In this document: one piece after another, positions 37,402-46,440 of the stretch
Layout of the letters: each line of letters opens with the position of its first letter
Numbering within the stretch: the first letter of the stretch is position 1
From: Streptomyces griseochromogenes
GTDB lineage: Bacteria > Actinomycetota > Actinomycetes > Streptomycetales > Streptomycetaceae
Direction of reading: 5' to 3'
DNA length: 64,000 bases
Assembly (NCBI RefSeq): GCF_001542625.1
Contig: NZ_CP016279.1
Coordinates: forward strand, 10,478,001 to 10,542,000
Position numbers and translations under genes: made by a program
The notes under the pieces: model-generated
Database searches by the model: none
What the model was told of the DNA's origin: nothing
The model's input: the letters and a program-made list of their open reading frames with translations, nothing else

Positions 37402-38666
37402 TTCGCCGCCTTTCCCGGCCGGGTGAGCAGCATGGCGCTCTGGAAGCCGCCGAAGCCGCTGCCGACCGTCAAAACCGTGTCGAGCTTCTTCTCGCGCGCC
37501 ACGAGGGGGACGTAATCGAGATCGAGTTCCGGATCCGGGTCGTCGAGGTTGGCCGTCGGCGGGATGACGCCGTGCTCGATCGCCAGGGCGCAGGCCGCGA
37601 CCTCTATGGAACCGACGGCACCCAGCGAGTGCCCGATGACCGCCTTGATCGAGCTCACCGGGGTCGTGAGCGCGTGTGCCCCGAGGCTGCGTTTGAAGGC
37701 CGCGGACTCGTGCCGGTCGTTCTGCCGGGTCCCGGTGCCGTGCGCGTTGATGTAGTCGACCGCCTCGGCCGGTAGCTTGGCCTGGCCGAGCGCGGCGTCG
37801 ATGGCCTCGGCCATCTCCCGGCCGTCCGGCCGCAGGCCCGTCATGTGATGGGCGTTGCTGCGGGCGGCGAAGCCCGAGATCTCGGCATAGATGCGCGCGC
37901 CCCGCCGTACCGCCCGGTCGTACTCCTCCAGCACCAGTACCGCGGCGCCCTCGGCGAGGACGAAGCCGTTGCGGGTGCGGTTGAAGGGCCGCAGCGCGTG
38001 TTCCGGGTCGTCGTTGCGGTTCGAGGTGGCCCGGATGGCGTCGAAGCAGGCGAACGTGATGGGTGACAGGGGAGCGTCGGCGGCTCCGGCGATCATCACG
38101 TCCGCCGAGCCCTCGCGGATCAGCTCGGTGGCGTGCCCGACCGAGTCCAGGCCGGAGGTGCAGCCGGCGGAGATCAGGGCTGCGGGGCCCTCCGCGCCGG
38201 CCTTCCAGGCGACCTCGGCGGCGAGCGAGCTGGGGACGAAGTAGTCGTAGAGGTGCGGGACGGCGTAGGCCGGGTCGACGACCCAGTCACGGCCGCCGTT
38301 GCTCAGGACGTTGTACTCCTCGTCGAGCTTCGTGGTGCAGCCAACGGCGTTGCCGATACTCACGCCCATCCGGCCCGGCGCGACGTCCTCGGCCTCCAGG
38401 CCGCTGTCCGCGAGCGCGTCGCGGGTGCAGACGACGGCGAACTGCGCGACCCGGTCCATGCGCCGGATCTCCTGCGGCGACAGTCCTTCCGTGGCGGGGT
38501 CGAAGTCGCACTCCGCCGCGATGCGGGACCGGAATGGCGACGGGTCGAAGAAAGTGACAGCCCTTGTGGCCGTTCGGCCCTGGACGATCCGATCCCAGAA
38601 GGCCTTCTTCCCGGGATCTCCAGGTGCCACCACACCGATACCGGTGATCGCGACACGCCGGTCCAT
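37398..38666 (-). CDS. Type II PKS ketosynthase (KS-alpha)
   Basis: A 422-residue beta-ketoacyl synthase with nucleophile Cys169 in the aromatic-PKS signature SAGCTSGLDSVG, and catalytic His309 (NAHGTGTRQND) and His346 (VIGHSLGAVG). It elongates with malonyl units in complex with the CLF. The signature is that of aromatic polyketide systems rather than highly reducing type II polyene systems. Operon order: methyltransferase, aromatase, KS, CLF, ACP. Confidence 0.94.
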   Translation of the reverse strand: MDRRVAITGIGVVAPGDPGKKAFWDRIVQGRTATRAVTFFDPSPFRSRIAAECDFDPATEGLSPQEIRRMDRVAQFAVVCTRDALADSGLEAEDVAPGRMGVSIGNAVGCTTKLDEEYNVLSNGGRDWVVDPAYAVPHLYDYFVPSSLAAEVAWKAGAEGPAALISAGCTSGLDSVGHATELIREGSADVMIAGAADAPLSPITFACFDAIRATSNRNDDPEHALRPFNRTRNGFVLAEGAAVLVLEEYDRAVRRGARIYAEISGFAARSNAHHMTGLRPDGREMAEAIDAALGQAKLPAEAVDYINAHGTGTRQNDRHESAAFKRSLGAHALTTPVSSIKAVIGHSLGAVGSIEVAACALAIEHGVIPPTANLDDPDPELDLDYVPLVAREKKLDTVLTVGSGFGGFQSAMLLTRPGKAAK

Positions 38667-38668
38667 AG

Positions 38669-39613
38669 TTACGCTCCCTCCGAGCGGGGCGAAGCGGATG
38701 GGGCACCTTGGGCCGGGCCGAAGGCTCGCGCCAGGCCGTCGAGGAGCGCCGGATCCGCTTCGTCACGCGCCTTGTTCACATGTCTCGTCAGCTCTTCGCG
38801 GCCCCGCCCCGTCCCGGACGCCGCGACGGGGCCGAGGACGGCGGTCCGTACCGCCGTGACCCGGGTGCCGGTTCCATCCGTTTCCAGGGCGAAGGTGCCG
38901 CGCAATGAGGTGTGCAGTGGGGGCAGCTCGCCGAGCTGCTTCCAGGCCGTACGGTCCGGCAGGTGGACGAAGGCGCGCCGGGCCGCCGGTGCCGCTCCCG
39001 TCTCGTACAGCACGATCTGGTGTTCCGGCCCGGTGTGAACGCTCTCGGCGGTGCGGCAGCCGGGCACCCGCCGAGGCCAGGCGCCCGCGTCGCGGAGGAA
39101 CGCCCGTACTTCGGTGACCGGGGCGTCGAGGAACAGGGCGTCCTCCTGCCGTACGGTGCGGGCGGCCGCCTCGGCGCCCTGCTCGGCCGTCCGCTTGAGG
39201 GCGGCGAGCTGCATCGGAATTCCCCGTTCCATCCGGGCGGCGAACGCTCCGTCGTCGTCGTCGGCCGCCTCCCAGGAGTGCCACAGTTCGACGAGGCACT
39301 CCTCCGGGCCCACGGTTCGGACGCGCCATTCGCCGCGCAGGGAGGTGACCGGCGGCGGAGGCCCCAGGTGTTCGAAGGCGACCGTTCCGGCCGCGGGGTC
39401 GAGCTCCCGCCGGGCCGTCCAGGTGCGTACGGCGTCGCCGTCGGCCACCCAGCGCTGGACCAGGTCACCGGTCGCCGTCCGCTCCAGGCAGGCGATGTGC
39501 ACGACCGTGGGCGAGGACCGGACCGGCTCGGTGGGGTCGGCCAACAGAGCGTAGACGGACGCCGCCGTCCTGCCGACGGTCAGGCTGTGGGAAGTCGATC
39601 CGTGGGTGGTCAC
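38669..39613 (-). CDS. Didomain aromatase/cyclase (SRPBCC fold)
   Basis: A 314-residue protein with two helix-grip domains (about 1-150 and 160-310). Markers are SLTVGRTAASVYALLADPTE at the first N terminus and DALFLDAPVTEVRAFLRDAG at the second. The length fits didomain ARO/CYC enzymes that direct first-ring cyclisation and aromatisation. GTG 39613 is chosen because it starts the first domain and overlaps the methyltransferase stop by 4 bases. No second cyclase is in the window, so others may lie beyond 64 kb. Confidence 0.88.
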   Translation of the reverse strand: MTTHGSTSHSLTVGRTAASVYALLADPTEPVRSSPTVVHIACLERTATGDLVQRWVADGDAVRTWTARRELDPAAGTVAFEHLGPPPPVTSLRGEWRVRTVGPEECLVELWHSWEAADDDDGAFAARMERGIPMQLAALKRTAEQGAEAAARTVRQEDALFLDAPVTEVRAFLRDAGAWPRRVPGCRTAESVHTGPEHQIVLYETGAAPAARRAFVHLPDRTAWKQLGELPPLHTSLRGTFALETDGTGTRVTAVRTAVLGPVAASGTGRGREELTRHVNKARDEADPALLDGLARAFGPAQGAPSASPRSEGA

Positions 39614-40629
39614 TGTTCCTCCTCGTCGGCGTCGGCGGGCTTCTCGGCCACGACGACCCGTAGCGGCAGGCCGTCGCGCCGGTGGACGCGGGCGCCGACG
39701 AGGCCGCACGCGTCCAGCATCCGCACGTAGTCGTCCGGGGAATGGACTTCGCCACCCGCCGTCCAGGCCAGCATGAGCAGTTCGAGCATGTGGGCGTGGT
39801 GGGCCTGGGCCGGGGGCACATCGCCCGTGGTGAAGCCGGCGATCACCAGCCGGCCGCCCGGCCGCAGCACACCCGAGAGCCTGTGCAGGAGCGCGCTCGA
39901 GCGCTCCTTGGAGAACTGACAGAGCAGATTCGATACGACGACGACGTCGTAGGAGCCGCCGAGCGGCACGGAGAAGGCGTCACCCGCGATGAATCCGGTG
40001 CGGTCGGCAAGCCCGAGCCGCTCGGCGTGCTTACGGGCCACATCGAGCACGTTCGGCCAGTCCAGGCACCAGACCCGCGACAGCGGATCTCCGCCTGCCA
40101 CGGCGTAGCCGAACAGTCCCGCGCCACTGCCGACGTCCAGGATGTCCGCCCGACCGGTGCCGAGCGTCTCGGCCACGAAAGCCGCACCCGCCTTGGTGAC
40201 GAACGTCAGGTTCTCCGCGAAGTCCACCCAGTAGCCACAGCCGGGTGAGTCGGCCGTCTCCTCGGTGAGCGGGGCACCGGTCCGTACGATGTCGCCGAGC
40301 CGCTTCATGGTGTCCCACTCCCAGTCGCTGGAGGCGACGTTCACATTCGCACCCGCATAGCCGGGACTTGAGGTGACGAGCAGGTCGGCACCGCCGTCGG
40401 GAAGCCGGAAGCGCTCGCCGTCGGCGTCAAGGAGCCCGGCGGCGACGAGGCTCCGCAGCAGGATCCGGGTCCCGCGCGGTGAGGTCTTGAGCGTGGCCGC
40501 CACTTCACCGGCGTCGGCCGGCCCGTTCGCGAGGGCGTCGAACAGCCGCAGCTCCACGGCGGTGCGGAGCAGATAGGTGGACCGATAGGCCGTCATCATC
40601 TCCAGCAGCCGCTGACGAGTGATCGTCAT
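39610..40629 (-). CDS. SAM-dependent O-methyltransferase (winged-helix type)
   Basis: A 339-residue small-molecule methyltransferase: N-terminal winged dimerisation domain (YRSTYLLRTAVELRLFDALA), SAM motif ILDVGSGAGLFGYAV, and a C-terminal lobe with VVVSNLLCQFSKERS. I start it at ATG 40629, the first gene of the PKS operon. It probably methylates a phenol of the aglycone. Three 11-bp-spaced heptamers lie 131-159 bases upstream. Confidence 0.85.
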   Translation of the reverse strand: MTITRQRLLEMMTAYRSTYLLRTAVELRLFDALANGPADAGEVAATLKTSPRGTRILLRSLVAAGLLDADGERFRLPDGGADLLVTSSPGYAGANVNVASSDWEWDTMKRLGDIVRTGAPLTEETADSPGCGYWVDFAENLTFVTKAGAAFVAETLGTGRADILDVGSGAGLFGYAVAGGDPLSRVWCLDWPNVLDVARKHAERLGLADRTGFIAGDAFSVPLGGSYDVVVVSNLLCQFSKERSSALLHRLSGVLRPGGRLVIAGFTTGDVPPAQAHHAHMLELLMLAWTAGGEVHSPDDYVRMLDACGLVGARVHRRDGLPLRVVVAEKPADADEEEQ

Positions 40630-40759
40630 GGGCACTCCTTTCGCCGTGAGATCAGGGGCCGGGGACCGGGGCGACTCGCCTTCAAGGGTCGTTCCAGATA
40701 CCAGCGTGCGGGAGCCTGTTCGAGCGAGCCTCAATGCCGGGCCGAGGCCGATTTCAGAG

Positions 40760-40788
40760 CTTCCATCGACGCTCCATAACGGCTCGAA
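40760..40788 (-). promoter_or_regulatory. Candidate SARP box for the PKS operon (three repeats)
   Basis: On the minus strand TTCGAGC, ATGGAGC and ATGGAAG occur exactly 11 bases apart (40788, 40777 and 40766 downward). The first two match TTCGAGG-N4-ATGGACC at 59541-59558. This 220-base divergent region also drives the deoxysugar operon. Confidence 0.5.
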
Positions 40789-40849
40789 CCGATCACGCCA
40801 CCTTGACAGTGGGAGTGGTCCAACGACGCCTTGCCTGGAGGCAGTGACA

Positions 40850-42154
40850 ATGAACGAGGGAAAAGCACTGCTGTTGAAGCAGGTTCGCCAATACCATCAG
40901 GATGCCTCGCCCCCAACGGAGTTCATTCCGGGGGTCACGCCCATTCTGCCGTCCGGTGCCGTCCTTGACGAGGAGGACAGGGCGGCGCTCGTCGGGGCCG
41001 CACTCGACATGCGGATAGCGTCGGGGGTCCATTCCCTGAAGTTCGAGCGGACCTTCGCCAGGACACTGGGCCGCAGGAAGGCACACCTCACGAACTCCGG
41101 GTCCTCCGCGAATCTGCTCGCCCTGTCGGCTCTGATGGCACCCGAGCTCGAAGACCGCCGGCTCGTACCCGGTGATGAGGTGATCACCGTCGCGGCAGGT
41201 TTTCCGACCACGGTGAATCCCATCATTCAGAACGGGCTGATACCCGTCTTCGTGGACGTCGAACTCGGCACTTACAACACGACATACGAGCGGGTCGAGG
41301 CCGCGATCGGTCCCCGGACCCGGGCCATCATGATCGCGCACGCGCTCGGCAATCCCTTTCCGGTGGCGGAAATCGCCCAGCTCGCCGAGGATCGCGACCT
41401 GTTCCTCATCGAGGACAACTGCGACGCCCTGGGATCCCTGTACCAGGGACGACAGACCGGCACGTTCGGCGATTTCGCCACCCTCAGTTTCTACCCGGCG
41501 CACCACATCACGATGGGTGAGGGCGGCTGTGTGCTCAGCGACAACCTCGTGCTGGCGAGGGTCGTCGAGTCACTGCGCGACTGGGGGCGGGACTGCTGGT
41601 GCGAGCCCGGCGAGAACAACAAGTGCCGTAAGCGCTTCGAATACCAGATGGGGTCGCTGCCCTACGGCTACGACCACAAGTACATGTTCTCGCACGTCGG
41701 TTACAACCTGAAGTCGACCGATCTCCAGGCCGCACTCGGACTCACCCAGCTGAGCAAGCTCTCCGAATTCGGTGTCGCCCGGCGGCGCAATTGGCTCCGA
41801 CTGCGCGACGGGCTCGCGGGGATCCCCGGACTTCTGCTGCCCGAGGCGGCCCCTGACAGTGATCCGTCCTGGTTCGGATTCGCGATCACCGTGCTGCCGG
41901 AAGCGCCCTTCGGCCGTCGCGAACTCATCGACTTCCTTGAATCACGGCAAATCGGCACGCGACTGCTCTTCGCCGGCAACCTCACCCGGCACCCGGCCTA
42001 TCAGGACCGGAAGTTCCGGGTCGTGGGGGACCTCGGCAACAGCGACATCGTCACCGAGCGGACGTTCTGGGTCGGAGTCTATCCAGGGCTGACCGAAGAG
42101 ATGATCGACTATGTGGTCGCTTCCATCCGGCAATTCACCCTGAGCCACCGCTGA
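40850..42154 (+). CDS. NDP-4-keto-6-deoxyhexose 3-dehydratase
   Basis: A 434-residue DegT-fold enzyme. The PLP-binding Lys of aminotransferases is replaced by His219 (SFYPAHHITMGEGG), which marks the E1/SpnQ/UrdQ type PMP-dependent C-3 dehydratases. Candidate [2Fe-2S] ligands Cys191, Cys249, Cys251 and Cys259 (DCWCEPGENNKC) match the E1 arrangement. It removes the C-3 hydroxyl during 3,6- or 2,3,6-deoxysugar synthesis. No dedicated E3-type reductase is in the window, so a housekeeping ferredoxin or flavodoxin system may serve. Confidence 0.92.
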   Translation: MNEGKALLLKQVRQYHQDASPPTEFIPGVTPILPSGAVLDEEDRAALVGAALDMRIASGVHSLKFERTFARTLGRRKAHLTNSGSSANLLALSALMAPELEDRRLVPGDEVITVAAGFPTTVNPIIQNGLIPVFVDVELGTYNTTYERVEAAIGPRTRAIMIAHALGNPFPVAEIAQLAEDRDLFLIEDNCDALGSLYQGRQTGTFGDFATLSFYPAHHITMGEGGCVLSDNLVLARVVESLRDWGRDCWCEPGENNKCRKRFEYQMGSLPYGYDHKYMFSHVGYNLKSTDLQAALGLTQLSKLSEFGVARRRNWLRLRDGLAGIPGLLLPEAAPDSDPSWFGFAITVLPEAPFGRRELIDFLESRQIGTRLLFAGNLTRHPAYQDRKFRVVGDLGNSDIVTERTFWVGVYPGLTEEMIDYVVASIRQFTLSHR

Positions 42155-42171
42155 GCAGAAAGAGAACGGAC

Positions 42172-43236
42172 ATGAAGGCTTTGGTTCTCTCGGGCGGAAA
42201 GGGCACGAGGCTTCGCCCCTTCACTCACTCCATGCCGAAACAGCTGGTCCCGGTCGCCAACAAGCCCGTACTGGTGCACTGTCTGGAGAACATACGGGAC
42301 ATCGGGGTGACCGAGGTCGGCCTGATCGTGGGCGACCGGCGGGACCAGATCGAGGCCGCGGTCGGCGACGGCTCGGGGCTCGGGCTGCGGATCACCTACA
42401 TCGAGCAGGACGCGCCGCGCGGACTCGCGCACACCGTCGCCATCGCACGGGACTTCCTCGGTGACGACGACTTCGTGATGTACCTCGGCGACAACGTGGT
42501 GGTCGGCGGCGTCGCCGAGGCCGCGGCGGACTTCCGCGCCCACCGGCCGGCCGCGAGCGGAATGGTGGTCAAGGTGGCCGACCCCAGCGCGTTCGGTGTC
42601 GCCGAGGTCGGCCCGGACGGAAGGGTGGAGCGGCTCGTCGAGAAGCCGAAGGAGCCGCGCAGCGATCTCATTCTGATCGGCGTGTACTTCTTCACCCCGG
42701 CCATCCACCAGGCGGTCGCCGCCATCGAGCCCAGCACGCGCGGCGAGTTGGAGATCACCGATGCCATCCAGTGGCTGGTCGACTCCGGCGCAGACGTAAG
42801 GGCCCGCGACTACGGCTGCTACTGGAAGGACACCGGTCGTGTCGAGGACATCCTGGAGTGCAACCGTGAGCTCCTGGACGGGCTGACCCACGAGATCGCC
42901 GGAGAGGTCGATGCGGCCAGCGTGATCAGCGGGCCGGTCGTCGTCGAGGCGGGGGCTCGTGTCGTGGATTCCCGCGTCACCGGCCCCGCCGTCATCGGCG
43001 CCGGTACCGTGCTGCGGGGCTGTGCCGTGCGGCCGTACACGGCGATCGGCCGTGACTGCGTCCTGACCGGGACGGACATCGGCGATTCCATCGTGCTTGA
43101 GGGCGCCTCGATCGACCAGGTGGCCGGAATCCAGGGCTCCTTGGTGGGGCGGCAGGCTCGGATCCGTTCCCTGGAGGACCAGGAGCGGCACCGGCTCATC
43201 GTGGGGGACGACACTCTGGTGGAGGTGGCCGCCTGA
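42172..43236 (+). CDS. rmlA: Glucose-1-phosphate thymidylyltransferase (long form)
   Basis: A 354-residue nucleotidyltransferase: signature LSGGKGTRLRPFTHSMPKQL at the N terminus, VMYLGDNVVVGG metal-site region, and a C-terminal left-handed beta-helix (hexad repeats from residue 250). The length matches the StrD-like long form used in antibiotic sugar pathways. It makes dTDP-glucose, the first committed step for all deoxysugars here. It overlaps the following rmlB by one base. Confidence 0.92.
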   Translation: MKALVLSGGKGTRLRPFTHSMPKQLVPVANKPVLVHCLENIRDIGVTEVGLIVGDRRDQIEAAVGDGSGLGLRITYIEQDAPRGLAHTVAIARDFLGDDDFVMYLGDNVVVGGVAEAAADFRAHRPAASGMVVKVADPSAFGVAEVGPDGRVERLVEKPKEPRSDLILIGVYFFTPAIHQAVAAIEPSTRGELEITDAIQWLVDSGADVRARDYGCYWKDTGRVEDILECNRELLDGLTHEIAGEVDAASVISGPVVVEAGARVVDSRVTGPAVIGAGTVLRGCAVRPYTAIGRDCVLTGTDIGDSIVLEGASIDQVAGIQGSLVGRQARIRSLEDQERHRLIVGDDTLVEVAA

Positions 43237-44219
43237 TGAGGTTCCTCGTTACGGGTGGAGCCGGTTTCATCGGTTCCCACTACGTCCGGACCCTGCTCGC
43301 CGGCGGCTACCCCGGCTATGAGGACGCCCACGTCACGGTCGTGGACAAGCTGACCTACGCCGGGAACACCGCCAACCTGCCGATGGACCATCCACGGCTC
43401 ACGTTTGTGCGCGACGACATCTGCGATCTGCCGGCGCTGCTCGACGTGTTCCCCGGACACGATGCGGTGATCCACTTCGCCGCCGAATCGCATGTGGACC
43501 GTTCCATCGAGGCGGCTCACGAATTCGTCCGCACCAACGTCAGCGGCACCCAGAACGTCCTTGAGGCGGCGCTGCGCAGTGGTGTGGAGCGCGTCGTGCA
43601 CGTCTCCACGGACGAGGTCTACGGGTCGATCGCCGAGGGGTCGTGGACGGAGAAGTGGCCGCTGGAGCCCAATACGCCGTACGCGGCGTCGAAGGCGGGC
43701 TCGGACCTGGTGGCGCGCTCGTACTGGAAGACGCACGGCCTGGATCTGTCGATCACCCGGTGCTCGAACAACTACGGGCCCCACCAGCACCCCGAGAAGC
43801 TGATCCCGCTGTTCATCACCAATCTGCTCGAGGGCAAGCGGGTGCCGCTGTACGGCGACGGCCTCAACATCCGCGAGTGGCTGCACGTCGACGACCACTG
43901 CCGGGGCATCCAGCTCGTCCTGACCAAGGGCCAGGCCGGCGAGGTCTACAACATCGGCGGCGGCAACGAGCGCACCAACGTACAGATCACGCACGCGCTC
44001 CTGGAGCTCCTGGGCGCCGACGAGTCGATGATCCGCAGGGTCCCCGACCGCAAGGGCCACGATCTGCGCTACTCCATCGAGGAAACGAAGATCCGCGAGG
44101 AGCTGGGCTACGCCCCGCTCACGTCCTTCGAGCAGGGCCTGGCTGACACCGTCGCCTGGTACCGCGACAATCCCGGCTGGTGGAAGGCCGCCAAGTACGG
44201 CGAGGCGTCCGCCGGCTGA
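43236..44219 (+). CDS. rmlB: dTDP-glucose 4,6-dehydratase
   Basis: A 327-residue extended SDR: Rossmann GGAGFIGSHYVRTLL, STDEVYGS (catalytic Thr/Asp/Glu), YAASKAGSD (YxxxK) and the family RCSNNYGPHQ segment. It converts dTDP-glucose to dTDP-4-keto-6-deoxyglucose, the branch point used by the neighbouring 3-dehydratase. Last gene of the sugar operon, followed by a strong hairpin. Confidence 0.94.
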   Translation: MRFLVTGGAGFIGSHYVRTLLAGGYPGYEDAHVTVVDKLTYAGNTANLPMDHPRLTFVRDDICDLPALLDVFPGHDAVIHFAAESHVDRSIEAAHEFVRTNVSGTQNVLEAALRSGVERVVHVSTDEVYGSIAEGSWTEKWPLEPNTPYAASKAGSDLVARSYWKTHGLDLSITRCSNNYGPHQHPEKLIPLFITNLLEGKRVPLYGDGLNIREWLHVDDHCRGIQLVLTKGQAGEVYNIGGGNERTNVQITHALLELLGADESMIRRVPDRKGHDLRYSIEETKIREELGYAPLTSFEQGLADTVAWYRDNPGWWKAAKYGEASAG

Positions 44220-44250
44220 CAGCGGGGCGCACGACGGACAGACGGACAAC

Positions 44251-44281
44251 AGCGGCCGGGCTCCCAGGGAGCCCGGCCGCT
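44251..44281. terminator. Bidirectional terminator, rmlB / 4-ketoreductase
   Basis: AGCGGCCGGGCTCCC and its exact complement are separated by one base, between two convergent genes. Confidence 0.82.
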
Positions 44282-44301
44282 GTCCGTCGTACCGCGGTGA
44301 T

Positions 44302-45228
44302 TCAGTGGGCGGTGAGCGCCGCCTCCCACAGCGACCGGAGCATCTCCTCCAGGTTCCGGCGGGGTGTCCAGCCGAGCAGTGTCCGGGCGGCGGTGACGTC
44401 GTACCGCTGGCGGCCGTCCGACCCGCGTACGGGCCAGGCGGGTTCGCCATCCGTCACGATCTCGGTCGGCACCCCGCTGATGGCGACGAGGGCGTCGACC
44501 ATGGTCCGTATGTCCACCGATTCACCCCGGGCGATGTTGACGACGCCCTCGACGGCCGATTCGCCGGCCGCCAGGACCGCGGCCACCAGATCGCGCACAT
44601 CGAGGAAGTCACGGTGCTCGGGCCTGCTGACCAGAGTGAGGACCGCGGGCTCCCCCGTGCCGAGCGCCGCGCGCAGCCGGGCGGTCGTCGCGCCGGGGAG
44701 GCTCACCGGGGACAGGCCCGGCCCGATCACGTTCGACACGCGCAGGACCATCCCCGACACCCGTCCGCCGCGCGTCGCGTCGAGGACGGCGTTCGTGGCC
44801 TGAAGCTTCGTCCGCCCGTAGGCGGAGGCCGGCACGGTTTCGGTGCGCTCGTCGATCCGGGTGCCCTGGGCGATCGCCCCGTACTCGTGCACCGAGCCCA
44901 GATGGACCAGGCGGATCCGTCCGCCGACGGCGGCGAGGGCGGCGAGCAGATGCTCGACCAGCGTGACATTGGAACGCACCATGCGCTCCTCGTCACCGCC
45001 CCACACCTCTCCCGCCGCGTTGACGACGACCCGGGGGGATTCCGCGCGCAGCAGTTCCGCTATCGATTCCGGACCGCTCCTCGCGACGTCCATGGCGACG
45101 AACTTGGCGCCCATGGGAAGGTCGTGGGGCCTGGAGCGCCCCACGACCGTGACATCATCGTTCAGGGCCGCGCAGATGTGCCGGCCCACGAACCCCGTTC
45201 CACCAAAAATCACCATGTTCTGTGACAT
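44302..45228 (-). CDS. NDP-hexose 4-ketoreductase
   Basis: A 308-residue NAD-dependent epimerase/dehydratase-fold enzyme: N-terminal FGGTGFVGRHICAAL, HLGSVHEYG, catalytic SAYGRTK and an EHRDFLDVRDL segment common in deoxysugar 4-ketoreductases. It sets the C-4 stereochemistry of a deoxysugar in the last step before transfer. It is the last gene of the long minus-strand operon containing the NRPS and glycosyltransferases 4 and 5. ATG 45228 aligns with the Rossmann start. Confidence 0.82.
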   Translation of the reverse strand: MSQNMVIFGGTGFVGRHICAALNDDVTVVGRSRPHDLPMGAKFVAMDVARSGPESIAELLRAESPRVVVNAAGEVWGGDEERMVRSNVTLVEHLLAALAAVGGRIRLVHLGSVHEYGAIAQGTRIDERTETVPASAYGRTKLQATNAVLDATRGGRVSGMVLRVSNVIGPGLSPVSLPGATTARLRAALGTGEPAVLTLVSRPEHRDFLDVRDLVAAVLAAGESAVEGVVNIARGESVDIRTMVDALVAISGVPTEIVTDGEPAWPVRGSDGRQRYDVTAARTLLGWTPRRNLEEMLRSLWEAALTAH

Positions 45229-45288
45229 GTTCAGGATCGTGGCAGAGGATCTTAGAGCTGCCCTCGAAGCCACGGGAGCGGACGCGGG

Positions 45289-46440
45289 CTAGCGCGCCAG
45301 CGCCTCCAGGGCCCCGACCAGCTCGGACGGTGCGGGCTGAGCCGCCATCTCGTCCCGGAGCCGCTCCGCGCCCTCCCGGTGCCGTGGATCGTCCAGGACG
45401 TCAAGGAGCGCCGCCCGGATCCGCTCCGGATCACCCTGCTCCGCCTCGGGCACCAGCCGGCCCGCCTCGCACGCCTCCAGCCGCTCGCCCAGCACCTGCA
45501 GCACCGGATGTCCGGGAGCGAGTACGACCTGGGGCACCCCGAAGTGAAGCGCCGTGTGGGTGGTTCCCGCCCCGCCGTAGACGACGGCGCAGTCGAAGCC
45601 GTCCATGACCAGGTTGAGGGGCACCGGGTCGACGATCGTCACCGACTCCGGCGCCCGCGCCCGCAGCTCCTCCTGGTGCTCCGGGACACAGGTGACGACG
45701 GCCTCAAGCCCGGCGCACGCCTCCAGAGCCGCGATGGTCAGCTCCCGGCGGCCGTCAAGGGCCAGGGAGCGGGTGCCCAGGCAGACCAGGACGCGACGCC
45801 CGCTCCGCGCGGGCACCTCGGCGGGCAGCCTGCCCGGCCCGTTGTACGGCAGGTAGCGCACCGTCCGTGCGGCGGCCGCCTCGGGGTGCTGCAGGCTGGG
45901 CGGGCAGGGGTCGACGATGAGCGACGGCGCCGGAAGGCCGCTGTCGCATCCGGCCTCCACCGCGGCGGTGTGCAGGATTTCCCGGGCCGGTCCCCAGGCC
46001 TGGGTGGTGAGGACATCGGGTCCCCACCGGTGCTGCACCACCGGCACATCGTGGACGCCGCCCACGATCAGCCCGCTGAACTCGAGCGGCTCACAGAGCA
46101 CGAGATCCGGCCGCCACCGGGCGGCCAGGGCGAGATAGTCGTCGAGCACGGTGTCGATCCTGCCGAGCCACCGCCGCGCGAGCCGGTCCCACCCGGCTTC
46201 CCATACCCCGCCATGCTCCCCCGCCCGGTCCACGCCCAGGTGTCCCGGCACGCTCCGCTTCCGCGGCACGCCGTCGCCTGCGCCGAGCGAGGCGGCGGGC
46301 AGTCCGGCGGTCTCGGCCGCGCGGACCACGTCTTCCGTGCCCGCCACCAGGACGTCATGCCCTGCCGAGCGCAGCGCCCAGATCAGCGGAACCATCGGCA
46401 TCAGGTGAGTGGGCCAGGTGGCCCCGACGAGTATGCGCAC
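45289..46440 (-). CDS. Glycosyltransferase GT1 family (GT-4 of 7)
   Basis: A 383-residue GT-B enzyme from GTG 46440. N terminus VRILVGATWPTHLMPMVPLI, linker LIVDPCPPSL, donor loop CAVVYGGAGTTHTALHFGVP. The usual HHGG before the donor site is YGG here, a change in a residue often near the diphosphate. It overlaps the end of the next glycosyltransferase gene by 86 bases, which is unusual but supported by homology on both sides. Sugar and position unknown. Confidence 0.86.
   Translation of the reverse strand: MRILVGATWPTHLMPMVPLIWALRSAGHDVLVAGTEDVVRAAETAGLPAASLGAGDGVPRKRSVPGHLGVDRAGEHGGVWEAGWDRLARRWLGRIDTVLDDYLALAARWRPDLVLCEPLEFSGLIVGGVHDVPVVQHRWGPDVLTTQAWGPAREILHTAAVEAGCDSGLPAPSLIVDPCPPSLQHPEAAAARTVRYLPYNGPGRLPAEVPARSGRRVLVCLGTRSLALDGRRELTIAALEACAGLEAVVTCVPEHQEELRARAPESVTIVDPVPLNLVMDGFDCAVVYGGAGTTHTALHFGVPQVVLAPGHPVLQVLGERLEACEAGRLVPEAEQGDPERIRAALLDVLDDPRHREGAERLRDEMAAQPAPSELVGALEALAR

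Noticed and set aside
35895..38666. Highly reducing polyene-type II PKS considered
   Set aside because: SAGCTSGLDSVG in KS and Gln-type CLF plus a didomain aromatase indicate aromatic polyketide chemistry; no dedicated dehydratase genes were seen.
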